From: Rahnella rivi
Lineage (GTDB): Bacteria > Pseudomonadota > Gammaproteobacteria > Enterobacterales > Enterobacteriaceae
DNA: 64,000 nucleotides
Assembly (NCBI RefSeq): GCF_019049655.1
Contig: NZ_JAFMOX010000064.1
Location: forward strand, 248,001 to 312,000
Direction: 5' to 3'
Shown here piece by piece: positions 7,083 to 17,167 of the stretch (positions are counted from its first letter, which is position 1; each line of letters starts with the position of its first letter). The position numbers and the translations under genes are program-made. Below the pieces are notes generated by a model, which saw only the letters and a program-made list of their open reading frames with translations, was not told where the DNA came from and searched no databases.

Positions 7083-9938
7083 ATGGATAAGATCGAAGTT
7101 CGGGGCGCACGTACCCATAATCTCAAGAATATCAACCTGATTATCCCGCGCGACAAACTGATTGTTGTCACCGGCTTATCGGGTTCAGGCAAGTCCTCTC
7201 TGGCGTTCGATACGCTGTACGCCGAAGGCCAGCGTCGTTACGTTGAGTCGCTGTCAGCCTATGCTCGTCAATTTTTATCCTTAATGGAAAAACCGGACGT
7301 CGACCACATTGAAGGTCTGTCTCCGGCGATTTCGATTGAGCAAAAATCCACATCGCATAACCCGCGTTCTACCGTCGGGACCATCACGGAAATTCACGAT
7401 TATCTGCGCCTGCTGTTTGCCCGCGTGGGTGAGCCGCGCTGCCCGGATCATAATGTGACGCTGTCAGCACAGACCGTCAGCCAGATGGTGGATAACGTCC
7501 TCGCACAGCCGGAAGGTCAGCGCCTGATGCTGCTCGCCACGATCATTAAAGATCGCAAAGGCGAGCACACTAAAACGCTGGAAAACCTGGCGTCGCAAGG
7601 TTACATCCGTGCGCGTATCGACGGCGAGGTCTGCGATCTGTCCGATCCGCCGAAGCTGGAATTGCAGAAAAAGCACACCATCGAAGTCGTGGTTGACCGT
7701 TTCAAAGTCCGTGAGGATTTACAGCAGCGTCTGGCGGAATCGTTTGAAACCGCGCTTGAGCTTTCCGGCGGTACCGCCGTGGTCGCCGACATGGATGACC
7801 CGAAAGCGGAAGAAATGCTGTTCTCGGCGAACTTTGCCTGCCCGATTTGTGGCTACAGCATGAGCGAGCTCGAACCGCGCATGTTCTCGTTCAACAACCC
7901 GGCCGGTGCCTGCCAGACCTGTGACGGCCTGGGCGTTCAGCAGTTCTTCGATCCGGACCGCGTGGTGCAAAACCCTGAGCTTTCACTGGCAGGCGGCGCC
8001 ATCCGTGGCTGGGATCGCCGTAACTTCTATTACTTCCAGATGCTGCGCTCTCTCGGCGAGCATTATGATTTTGATGTGGAAGCGCCGTACAACGACCTGA
8101 GCAGCGATGTGCAACACGCCATTCTGCATGGTTCCGGCAAAACGACCATTGAATTCAAATACATTAACGATCGCGGTGACACGTCGATTCGTCGTCATCC
8201 GTTTGAAGGCGTGCTGCACAACATGGAGCGCCGTTATAAAGAAACGGAATCCAGCGCGGTGCGTGAAGAGCTGTCGAAATACATCAGCAACCGTTCGTGC
8301 GCATCCTGTAAAGGCACCCGCCTGCGGGAAGAAGCGCGTAACGTGTTTGTGGAAGAAACGACCTTGCCGCAAATCTCTGATTTCAGCATCGGTCATGCGA
8401 TGGATTTCTTCCGCAATATGAAACTCAGCGGCCAGCGTGCACAGATCGCCGAGAAAGTGCTGAAAGAGATTGGCGATCGCCTGAAATTCCTGGTGAACGT
8501 CGGCCTGAATTACCTCTCGCTGTCCCGTTCTGCGGAAACGTTGTCCGGCGGTGAAGCTCAGCGTATTCGTCTGGCGAGCCAGATCGGCGCCGGTCTGGTG
8601 GGCGTGATGTATGTGCTGGATGAGCCTTCTATTGGCCTGCATCAGCGCGACAACGAACGTCTGCTGGAAACCCTGATCCACCTGCGCGATCTCGGGAATA
8701 CCGTGATTGTCGTAGAGCATGATGAAGACGCGATCCGCGCCGCCGACCATATCATTGATATCGGTCCGGGTGCGGGTGTCCACGGCGGCCGCGTTGTCGC
8801 CGAGGGGACAGCCGATGACATCATGGCGCAGGAAGATTCCCTGACCGGTCAGTTCCTCAGCGGTAAACGCGAAATCTCCGTACCGGCGCAGCGCGTGCCG
8901 GCGGACGCCACCAAAGTGCTGAAGCTTTCCGGCGCCAAAGGCAATAACCTGAAAGATGTGACGCTGACGCTGCCGGTAGGCCTGTTTACCTGCATCACCG
9001 GTGTCTCCGGCTCCGGTAAATCGACGCTTATCAACGACACGCTGTTCCCGCTGGCACAGCGCGAACTGAACGGCGCAACGCTTGCTGAAGCCGCGCCTTA
9101 CCGTGAAATTGAAGGCCTGGGGCATTTCGATAAAGTCATTGATATCGACCAGAGCCCGATTGGCCGTACGCCACGCTCGAACCCGGCGACGTACACCGGC
9201 ATCTTTACGCCGGTTCGTGAACTGTTTGCCGGTGTGCCGGAATCGCGTTCGCGCGGCTATACGCCGGGGCGTTTCAGTTTCAACGTGAAAGGCGGCCGCT
9301 GCGAAGCCTGTCAGGGCGACGGCGTGATCAAAGTAGAGATGCACTTCCTGCCGGACATCTATGTGCCCTGCGATCAGTGCCGTGGTAAACGCTATAACCG
9401 CGAAACGCTGGAAGTGAAATACAAAGGCAAGAGCATCCACGAAGTGCTGGAAATGACCATCGAAGAAGCCCGTGAATTCTTTGACGCCGTGCCTGCCCTT
9501 GCGCGTAAATTGCAGACGCTGATCGACGTCGGTCTGACTTATATCTGCCTCGGCCAGTCAGCGACCACGCTGTCCGGCGGTGAAGCGCAGCGTGTGAAAC
9601 TGGCGCGTGAGCTCTCAAAACGCGGCACAGGTCAGACGTTGTATATTCTCGATGAACCGACCACCGGCCTGCACTTTGCTGATATTCAGCAGTTGCTGGA
9701 AGTGCTGCATCAGTTGCGCGATCAGGGCAATACCATCGTGGTGATTGAGCACAATCTGGACGTAATTAAAACTGCAGACTGGATTGTCGATCTCGGGCCG
9801 GAAGGCGGTGCAGGCGGCGGTCAGATTCTGGTGGCGGGTACGCCGGAAACCGTGGCGGAATGCAAAGAATCGCATACCGCACGCTTCCTGAAACCGTTGC
9901 TGGAACGCCACAGCCAGCAGGCGAAGAAAAGCGCTTAA
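7083..9938 (+). CDS. uvrA: Excinuclease ABC subunit A
   Basis: UvrA is the damage-recognition ATPase of nucleotide excision repair; it loads UvrB at lesions. The 951-residue protein is collinear with E. coli UvrA (940). It contains two ABC ATPase modules: Walker A GLSGSGKSS near residue 31 and GVSGSGKST near 640, each with its LSGGEAQR signature (near 488 and 830) and DEP Walker B. Zinc-finger cysteines are in CPICGYS (about 253) with CQTCDG, and in CEACQGDG with CDQCRGK (about 740-766). The start matches MDKIEVRGARTHNLKN; the ribosome site is weak. It is SOS-regulated through the box at 6925-6940. Confidence 0.98.
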   Translation: MDKIEVRGARTHNLKNINLIIPRDKLIVVTGLSGSGKSSLAFDTLYAEGQRRYVESLSAYARQFLSLMEKPDVDHIEGLSPAISIEQKSTSHNPRSTVGTITEIHDYLRLLFARVGEPRCPDHNVTLSAQTVSQMVDNVLAQPEGQRLMLLATIIKDRKGEHTKTLENLASQGYIRARIDGEVCDLSDPPKLELQKKHTIEVVVDRFKVREDLQQRLAESFETALELSGGTAVVADMDDPKAEEMLFSANFACPICGYSMSELEPRMFSFNNPAGACQTCDGLGVQQFFDPDRVVQNPELSLAGGAIRGWDRRNFYYFQMLRSLGEHYDFDVEAPYNDLSSDVQHAILHGSGKTTIEFKYINDRGDTSIRRHPFEGVLHNMERRYKETESSAVREELSKYISNRSCASCKGTRLREEARNVFVEETTLPQISDFSIGHAMDFFRNMKLSGQRAQIAEKVLKEIGDRLKFLVNVGLNYLSLSRSAETLSGGEAQRIRLASQIGAGLVGVMYVLDEPSIGLHQRDNERLLETLIHLRDLGNTVIVVEHDEDAIRAADHIIDIGPGAGVHGGRVVAEGTADDIMAQEDSLTGQFLSGKREISVPAQRVPADATKVLKLSGAKGNNLKDVTLTLPVGLFTCITGVSGSGKSTLINDTLFPLAQRELNGATLAEAAPYREIEGLGHFDKVIDIDQSPIGRTPRSNPATYTGIFTPVRELFAGVPESRSRGYTPGRFSFNVKGGRCEACQGDGVIKVEMHFLPDIYVPCDQCRGKRYNRETLEVKYKGKSIHEVLEMTIEEAREFFDAVPALARKLQTLIDVGLTYICLGQSATTLSGGEAQRVKLARELSKRGTGQTLYILDEPTTGLHFADIQQLLEVLHQLRDQGNTIVVIEHNLDVIKTADWIVDLGPEGGAGGGQILVAGTPETVAECKESHTARFLKPLLERHSQQAKKSA

Positions 9939-9946
9939 CGTCAACT

Positions 9947-9972
9947 AACGCCTCCCCTCACAGGGAGGCGTT
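9947..9972. terminator. Bidirectional hairpin between uvrA and the esterase gene
   Basis: A 10-bp stem AACGCCTCCC / GGGAGGCGTT with a 6-base loop lies 8 bases after uvrA and 12 bases before the stop of the convergent esterase. It has no long T-run but is strong and well placed. Confidence 0.6.
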
Positions 9973-9984
9973 ACTCCTGAAACC

Positions 9985-11169
<1,185 letters not shown>

Positions 11170-11281
11170 CCTTTCCTTCTGGGTTGGTGTGAGCAAGCGG
11201 ACAACCTGTCCTGAAGTAACTCACTGTTTTTGCACAACTCTCAGAGTAGGTTATTTTTACCGCACACGAGCGTGACCTGAG

Positions 11282-12199
11282 TCACTGTTCCGAAGATGCG
11301 TTCAGCGCATGAAGTTGCGGCAGCACACTCAGCCGCTGACAGGCGAAATCCCAGAATGTCCGCACTTTGCGCGGCATCTGCTGTACCTGCTGCGCCACCA
11401 GTTGTACCGGCAACGGCAGCGGTTCGAAATCGGTTAACAGCCGCACCATGTTGCCCGCCAGCACATCATCCCTCACCTGATACGACAATAGCCGGGCAAT
11501 CCCCTGACCGCTGCGCACCGCCAGCAGCTGCGACTCGACGTCGTTGAGCAGCAAACGCGGCGAAAGCCGGACGCGCAGTTCATCCTCGTGCGGCCCGAAA
11601 CGCCATTCGCGCAGTGGGGTCCGCAAGGTGCCCATGACGGTCTGATGGCCGGCCAGTTCCGAGGGATGCTGCGGTTCGCCATGCTGCGCCAGATACGCCG
11701 GGCTGGCGACCAGCACGCGGGTGACTTCAGCGACTTTGCGCGCCACTTTGCCGGAATCGTCCTGATGGCCGATGCGTACCGCCAGGTCTAATCCTTCGTC
11801 GATCAGATCGAGATTACGGTCGTTGAGCATCATTTCGATCTGCATGTCCGGGTTCTGCGCCAGAAATTCCATCACCAGCGGCGCGACGTGTTTGCGGCCA
11901 AACTGCACCGGCGCGGTGATGCGCAGCAGGCCGCTGAGCTGAGTTTCAGCGGTGTCCTGCACGGCGTCCTGATACTGGCTGAGCAGCAGCCTCGCCTTTT
12001 CTGCCAGCCGTGCGCCCGCCTCGGTCGGTGCCAGGCTGCGCGTGGTGCGCTCCACCAGCCTCGCGCCGAAGCGGTGTTCCAGCGAGGCAATGGCGCGGGT
12101 GATCGCCGGAGGTGAACGGTGAAGTTTACGGGCGGCTTCCGCCAGGCTGCCATACTGAAGAACGGCGACAAAAATCGCCATTTCGTCTAAACGGTCCAT
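11282..12199 (-). CDS. LysR-family transcriptional regulator
   Basis: A 305-residue LysR regulator. The start is at ATG 12199 (MDRLDEMAIFVAV), behind GGAAGAATCT. The DNA-binding domain spans about 4-62 (GSLAEAARKLHRSPPAITRAIASLE); the effector domain, of the CrgA/DsdC-like AaeR type, follows. The gene diverges from the GST and PPOX genes, with a 99-base shared promoter region. That arrangement makes those two genes its most likely targets. The esterase downstream on the same strand is 112 bases away and could also be read with it. Confidence 0.88.
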   Translation of the reverse strand: MDRLDEMAIFVAVLQYGSLAEAARKLHRSPPAITRAIASLEHRFGARLVERTTRSLAPTEAGARLAEKARLLLSQYQDAVQDTAETQLSGLLRITAPVQFGRKHVAPLVMEFLAQNPDMQIEMMLNDRNLDLIDEGLDLAVRIGHQDDSGKVARKVAEVTRVLVASPAYLAQHGEPQHPSELAGHQTVMGTLRTPLREWRFGPHEDELRVRLSPRLLLNDVESQLLAVRSGQGIARLLSYQVRDDVLAGNMVRLLTDFEPLPLPVQLVAQQVQQMPRKVRTFWDFACQRLSVLPQLHALNASSEQ

Positions 12200-12298
12200 A
12201 GATTCTTCCACAAAGTGAAACACTCAATTTCAATCTTCGTGGATCTCATTCATTTAATGCAAGAGTAATCTGGACTCACTGCCACAGAGGAGACACCT

Positions 12299-12919
12299 AT
12301 GCCCGCCATTCAACTTTATAGCACCCCGCTTTCCGGCCACTGCCACCGCGTGACGTTGTTGCTGACTATGCTCAATCTGCCGTTTGAGGCCACTGAAGCC
12401 GGTGCCGACGTGCGCCAGACCGAAGAATTTGCCCGGCTGAATCCGCTTCGACAAATCCCCGTTCTGACCGACGGCGAACTTGTGCTCACCGACAGCAATG
12501 CGATTCTGGTGTATCTGGTGAAACGTTACGCGCCGGACAGCCACTGGCTGCCGGAAGATCCGCTGAAAGCCGCAGAAGTGCAAAAATGGTTATCCCACGC
12601 CGCCGGTGAAGTGCGTTACGGCCCGGCGTCGGCCCGGATGGTGAAGCAGTTTTCCGCGCCGGAAGTGTATGAAAGCGCGCTGAAAGTGACGGCGAAATTC
12701 CTGCCGCAGCTGGAAGATCATCTGCAACATCGTGAGTTTCTGGCGACAGATCGCGCCACCATCGCCGATCTGGCCTGTTACAGCTATGTGGCGACGGCAC
12801 CGGAAGGCGGCGTTTCATTGGCCGGTTACCCGGCGATCCAACGCTGGCTGCAACGGGTGGAAAGCCTGCCCGGCTTTACGCCGCTGCCCGCCCTGCCGCT
12901 GCCTGTTCAGGCTGAGTAA
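12299..12919 (+). CDS. Glutathione S-transferase family protein
   Basis: A 206-residue cytosolic GST. The N-terminal thioredoxin-like domain (1-80) starts with an active-site-like STPLSGHCHRV region and carries NPLRQIPVL (cis-Pro) and the glutathione-binding DSNAILVYL. The all-helical domain follows and includes the N-capping TIADLACYSY motif near 155. The ribosome site is AGAGGAG before ATG. It is followed after 5 bases by the PPOX gene, so the two are co-transcribed and probably take part in one detoxification or electrophile response controlled by the divergent LysR. The substrate cannot be told from the sequence. Confidence 0.9.
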   Translation: MPAIQLYSTPLSGHCHRVTLLLTMLNLPFEATEAGADVRQTEEFARLNPLRQIPVLTDGELVLTDSNAILVYLVKRYAPDSHWLPEDPLKAAEVQKWLSHAAGEVRYGPASARMVKQFSAPEVYESALKVTAKFLPQLEDHLQHREFLATDRATIADLACYSYVATAPEGGVSLAGYPAIQRWLQRVESLPGFTPLPALPLPVQAE

Positions 12920-12924
12920 GCGCC

Positions 12925-13836
12925 ATGAAAAGCCCGTTCCATACCGGCGAACTTCAGGCGCAGCAGCTGGCCGGTTTTGACGTCGTCGCGCATGGGATCC
13001 GCGAGGCAATGCCGGAGCAGCACCAGCTGTTTTTCGCGGCGCTGCCTTATCTGTTTATCTCAACGCTGGATGACAACGGCTGGCCGGTAGCGACGCTGCT
13101 GAGCGGACCGGCCGGTTTTATCCGCACGCCGGATGACGGACATTTGCGGGTGAATGCGCCGCGACGCACGGACGATCCGGCGCTGGCGGCATTACAGCCG
13201 GGAAAACAGATCGGCGCGCTGGGGATCGACTTTTCGAACCGGCGGCGCAATCGGGTGAACGGCAGGATCGGGCGCATGGATAAAAATCGGATCGAGATCC
13301 TGGTCGATCAGAGTTTTGGTAACTGCCCGCAGTATATTCAGATCCGCACGCTGACCGATGTGCCGGTCAGTTTGCCGCTGCCCGCACGGGAAGAGATGAC
13401 GCAAGCGGATGCCGACGCCCGCGCGCTGATAGCGCGTTCTGATACCTTTTTCATCGCCAGCCACGGGCACGACGGCGCGGATGTCTCGCACCGCGGCGGT
13501 CAGCCGGGATTTGCGCATCTGGTGGGTAACCGGCTGTGGGTGCCGGATTTTCGGGGTAACAAGTACATGAACACGCTGGGAAATTTACTGGCCGAACCCC
13601 GCGCCGCGCTGCTGTTTATGGATTTCGACAACGGCGATATTTTGCATGTTCAGGGCACCACGCAGATCCACTGGCAGCCGCAGGAGATCCCTGGCCCGGC
13701 GGGCGCAGAACGCTACTGGACGCTGGATATTACCCGTTTGTGGCGTTTTCGCGCCGCGTTGCCCTGGCGCGCTCACGCGGTGGAGTACGCGCCCACCACG
13801 CTGAAAAGCGGGTTATGGCCCGCCGCTGCACCCTGA
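12925..13836 (+). CDS. Pyridoxamine 5'-phosphate oxidase-family flavoprotein
   Basis: A 303-residue protein of the PPOX / FMN-binding split-barrel superfamily. A first barrel-like region is seen around LPYLFISTLDDNGWPVATLLSG (two segments, about 40-65). A second lies around DTFFIASHGHDGADVSHRGG and NLLAEPRAALLFMDFDNGD (about 170-240). Many of these proteins are annotated as pyridoxamine oxidase-like and act on unknown substrates. It starts 5 bases after the GST stop and is probably translationally linked to it. Its stop is 2 bases from the stop of the convergent yjbR, with no terminator between them. Confidence 0.82.
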   Translation: MKSPFHTGELQAQQLAGFDVVAHGIREAMPEQHQLFFAALPYLFISTLDDNGWPVATLLSGPAGFIRTPDDGHLRVNAPRRTDDPALAALQPGKQIGALGIDFSNRRRNRVNGRIGRMDKNRIEILVDQSFGNCPQYIQIRTLTDVPVSLPLPAREEMTQADADARALIARSDTFFIASHGHDGADVSHRGGQPGFAHLVGNRLWVPDFRGNKYMNTLGNLLAEPRAALLFMDFDNGDILHVQGTTQIHWQPQEIPGPAGAERYWTLDITRLWRFRAALPWRAHAVEYAPTTLKSGLWPAAAP

Positions 13837-13838
13837 AG

Positions 13839-14192
13839 TCAGATGCCTAACTCGTGGCGAACGGCTTCCGGCAAACCGGAGACGACCAGCTGGTAGGAGC
13901 CGTCAATCAGATAATAGAATTGCGAATCCGGCAGCGAACCGTCGAGATAGACCGTGTTCCAGTGGGATTTATTGAGATGATCGCCCGGCACGATTTCCGG
14001 GTGGCGGGTGCGCAGTTGTTCGGCCAGTTCCGGGCTGGTTTTCAGCGAAATCGCTTCGCGCCCGTCAACTTCACACACCATGGCAAACATCGCCTCGCCC
14101 ACTTTTACCTGATTTGCACCGCGCTGATTTTCGACGCTTTGTTCTGCACCGGGCTTTGCCATGCAGTATGTCAGCAGTTCCGAACTGGTCAT
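13839..14192 (-). CDS. yjbR: MmcQ/YjbR-family protein
   Basis: A small (117-residue) cytoplasmic protein of the MmcQ/YjbR fold, which resembles a DNA-binding or CyaY-like fold; its function is not established. It starts at MTSSELLTYCMAKPGAEQSV, behind AAGGAG, not at the longer frame's start. The characteristic HLNKSHWNTVYLDGSLPD is present near 75-92. In E. coli yjbR is also next to uvrA, so this is a backbone gene. Here the sulfoquinovose operon lies directly upstream on the same strand (76 bases, no clear terminator), so read-through is possible. Confidence 0.92.
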   Translation of the reverse strand: MTSSELLTYCMAKPGAEQSVENQRGANQVKVGEAMFAMVCEVDGREAISLKTSPELAEQLRTRHPEIVPGDHLNKSHWNTVYLDGSLPDSQFYYLIDGSYQLVVSGLPEAVRHELGI

Positions 14193-14268
14193 GTTTAGGT
14201 GTCTCCTTGTAACGTGATGGCTGGGGGGATAAAAATGCCCTCGGTTAACCATAGCAAACCTGAACGCG

Positions 14269-15678
14269 TTAAAGGCTCAGCACTGACGTCTTTTCTGTTT
14301 CAATAGCAGGTTCGGGCATCTCCCCCTTTTTGCGCGCACTGATTTCCTGAATGATTTTGGCAAAGCGCGCTTCATTGAGTGTGTAAAATACGCCCATAAT
14401 GATCGCCGCACTGATAGCCAGTGCACAGGGCCAGAGAAATATCAGCGTGCGCAACCCCAGCAACGTCTGGCTGCTTTGCACCGCATGAGGGATGTAACCG
14501 ATGTGCGTCAGCATGATCCCCGGCAGGAAACCGGCGAGCGCAGCAGAAATTTTGCGGGAGAAGGTATAGCCGGTGTACACCGACCCTTCGGCGCGGATTC
14601 CGGTTTTCCATTCGCCGTAATCCACCGTATCCGGCACCAGCGCCCAGTTGAGGCTGTTGACGAAAGCGGTGCCAAAAAAGGCCATGCAGGAAAACAACAC
14701 GAAAGAGAGTGAGCTGGTGCCCCACAGGAAATTCATCACATCTCCCGCCGCCCACAGCCCTAACCCGCCCATATAGACCTGTTTTTTGCCAAACCGCTTC
14801 ACCGCGCCGGGAACCAGAAGCACCCCGAACAAAATGCAGCCCATGCTGAAAAAACCCATCCACGACAGCAAACCGATATCGTTGAGAACGTACTGGGTGT
14901 AATAGACCTGAATCGCCAGTTTGATGTTGAAGGCGGCCAGCGTGCATAAATTGGCGATGCCCAGCAACGGCGGGTTGTGGAAGATGGCACGAAAGGATCG
15001 CAGAATGCTGGGCTGATGCCCTTCCGGCGTGATCGTCACGTAGCGCTCTTTTACGCCGCTGTAACACCACCACATGCAAAACACGCCGCAGGTGGCGAAG
15101 ATCAGCGCGGCGATAAGGTATCCCAGCGAAGGCGACTGGCTGAACAACGCCTGCACTGGCATAAATCCGACCGTACACAACAGTAAACCCAGCGTTGCCC
15201 CGCCCTGACGCCACGCGGCAAGCTGCGCGCGTTCATGGGATTTTTTGGTCATGGCCGGAACCATCGCGCCGTAGGAACAATTCATCAGGCTGTAGAACAG
15301 GCCGAACAACATAAACAGCACGGTGGCGAGCGCCGTTTTCACCGGCAGACTGAAATCATTCGCCATGAACTGCGCCGTCGCCACCAGCCCGACCGGCACC
15401 GACGCATAGAGAATGAATGGCCTGAACTTTCCTCTGGCGCCTGGGCGACGGCGTGAATCAAGCAACACGCCGGTCAGCATGTCGGTAAAGGCGGTGAAGA
15501 ACTTCGCGACTAAAAAGATCACCCCGCCATAGAACGCCGGCATCCCCAGTTCATCGGTGTAAAACTTCAACAGATACAAGGTGCCGATGCACAACATCAG
15601 GTTTGAGCCAAAATCGCCCATTCCGTAGGCGCACTTCTCACGCAGCGTCAGCGGATCATCGGAGTGTAAATGCGTCAT
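14269..15678 (-). CDS. yihO: Putative sulfoquinovose importer YihO
   Basis: A 469-residue GPH-type sugar:cation symporter (MelB-like MFS fold, 12 predicted membrane segments). It corresponds to E. coli YihO rather than YihP, because it carries the YihO-type stretches GMPAFYGGVIFLVAKF and LVPDTVDYGEWKTGIRAEGS. YihO is proposed to bring sulfoquinovose or its glycosides into the cell. It is the last gene of the yihUTSQPO transcript, 46 bases after yihP. The C-terminus is polar and variable. Confidence 0.92.
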   Translation of the reverse strand: MTHLHSDDPLTLREKCAYGMGDFGSNLMLCIGTLYLLKFYTDELGMPAFYGGVIFLVAKFFTAFTDMLTGVLLDSRRRPGARGKFRPFILYASVPVGLVATAQFMANDFSLPVKTALATVLFMLFGLFYSLMNCSYGAMVPAMTKKSHERAQLAAWRQGGATLGLLLCTVGFMPVQALFSQSPSLGYLIAALIFATCGVFCMWWCYSGVKERYVTITPEGHQPSILRSFRAIFHNPPLLGIANLCTLAAFNIKLAIQVYYTQYVLNDIGLLSWMGFFSMGCILFGVLLVPGAVKRFGKKQVYMGGLGLWAAGDVMNFLWGTSSLSFVLFSCMAFFGTAFVNSLNWALVPDTVDYGEWKTGIRAEGSVYTGYTFSRKISAALAGFLPGIMLTHIGYIPHAVQSSQTLLGLRTLIFLWPCALAISAAIIMGVFYTLNEARFAKIIQEISARKKGEMPEPAIETEKTSVLSL

Positions 15679-15724
15679 AATCGATCCTCATTGCGCCCGC
15701 AGGCGCGCCATTCTGTTGACTGAA

Positions 15725-17110
15725 TTACGCCTGACGTTTTCGGTTTTCTATTTCAGCAACGATGCGCACGTACATTTTTTCGTTGAGGTTATAGAAGCAG
15801 CCCATCGCCACAATGGTGATCGCCGCCAGCGCACAGGGATAGATGAAGATCAGCTGGCGCAGCCCTTCGCGGGTCCCCGCCGACTGCACCACGTTAGGCA
15901 CATAACCGATCTGCGTCAGCATCCAGCCAGGGAAGAACCCGGCCAGCGCCTGCGACACTTTGCGAAAGAAGGTGAAACCGGTGTAAACCGTGCCTTCCGA
16001 GCGCACGCCGGTGCGCCATTCGCCGTATTCCACGGTGTCCGATACCAGCGCCCAGTTGAGGCTGTTCACAAACGCCGAGCCAAAGAACGCCAGGCAGGAG
16101 AACGCCACAAAACTGACCGAACCGCCGCCAAAGAAGTAGTTGAGAACGTCGCCAATAATCCACAGCGCCAGCCCGCCGATGTAGACTTTTTTCTTGCCGA
16201 ACCGCCGCGCCGCGCCGGGCATCATAAACACGCCGATGAAAATGCATCCCATACTGAAAAAACCCATATAGGAGAGCAGGATAGGATCATTGAGCACGTA
16301 CTGCGTGTAATACACCTGAATCGCCAGTTTGACGTTGAACGCCCCCAGCGTGCAGAGATTGGCGATGCAAAGAATGAACAGCGGACGGTTACCGGCGATG
16401 GCGCGAAAAGATGCCAGCAGCCCCGGTTTTTGCGCTGAACTGGCGGGCTGCGCCTCGACATACCGCTCTTTTACCCCGGCATAGCACAGCCACATAAACA
16501 GTAATCCCACCAGTGAAAACAGCGTGGCGGCGAAGATATAACTGCGCTGCGAATTGCCTTCCAGCAGATTCATCACCGGTACAAACCCCACCGTACACAA
16601 CAGCAGGCCCAGCGTTGCACCGCCCTGCCGCCACGCCGCCAGTGAGGCGCGCTCGTCCGGATTTTTTGTGATGGCAGGCACCATCGCGCCGTATGAGCAA
16701 TTCATCATGCTGAAGAACAGCCCGTACAGCATGAAGAGCACCGTCGCCACCACCGTTTTACCGGTGATCTCAAACGGCGTGCCGACGAAATTGGCCACCG
16801 CCAGTAAGGTGACCGGGAACGCGGCGTACAACACAAACGGGCGGAACTTGCCTTTCGGACCGATATTACGCCGGGAATCCAGCATGATGCCGGTACCCAT
16901 ATCGGTGAAAGCCGTGAAGAATTTGGCAATCAGGAAGATGATGCCGCCGTAGGTGCCCGGTAATTCCAGCACATCGGTATAGAATTTCAGCAAGTACAGC
17001 GTGCCGATATCCAGCAGGATATTGGAACCTAAATCCCCCATTCCGTACGCCAGTTTTTCTTTGAAAGGTAAGCGCAGGGTGGCGGGATCAGCAGTGCGGG
17101 TCTGACTCAT
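15725..17110 (-). CDS. yihP: Putative sulfo-sugar/DHPS transporter YihP
   Basis: A 461-residue GPH-family transporter with 12 predicted membrane segments, a close paralogue of the next gene. It matches E. coli YihP: LPFKEKLAYGMGDLGSNIL at the start and LVSDTVEYGEWRTGVRSEGT in the second half. YihP is proposed to export the end product 2,3-dihydroxypropane-1-sulfonate or to handle sulfolipid fragments; the direction has not been fixed. It lies 57 bases after yihQ in the same operon. The two adjacent paralogues probably arose by tandem duplication before this lineage, as E. coli has both. Confidence 0.92.
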   Translation of the reverse strand: MSQTRTADPATLRLPFKEKLAYGMGDLGSNILLDIGTLYLLKFYTDVLELPGTYGGIIFLIAKFFTAFTDMGTGIMLDSRRNIGPKGKFRPFVLYAAFPVTLLAVANFVGTPFEITGKTVVATVLFMLYGLFFSMMNCSYGAMVPAITKNPDERASLAAWRQGGATLGLLLCTVGFVPVMNLLEGNSQRSYIFAATLFSLVGLLFMWLCYAGVKERYVEAQPASSAQKPGLLASFRAIAGNRPLFILCIANLCTLGAFNVKLAIQVYYTQYVLNDPILLSYMGFFSMGCIFIGVFMMPGAARRFGKKKVYIGGLALWIIGDVLNYFFGGGSVSFVAFSCLAFFGSAFVNSLNWALVSDTVEYGEWRTGVRSEGTVYTGFTFFRKVSQALAGFFPGWMLTQIGYVPNVVQSAGTREGLRQLIFIYPCALAAITIVAMGCFYNLNEKMYVRIVAEIENRKRQA

Positions 17111-17167
17111 TATTCTTCTCCTTGTGCCGCCGGTACCTGATGACAGCGCACCGGCGGTTGAGCCTTA

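Noticed and set aside
7983..9440. Long open frame opposite uvrA (485 codons)
   Set aside because: It lies wholly within uvrA on the other strand; GC-rich third-position bias of uvrA opens such frames. No start signal and no recognisable protein.
14372..15214. Frame-shifted reading frame within yihO (280 codons)
   Set aside because: Same strand, other frame; yihO itself is intact with all membrane segments.
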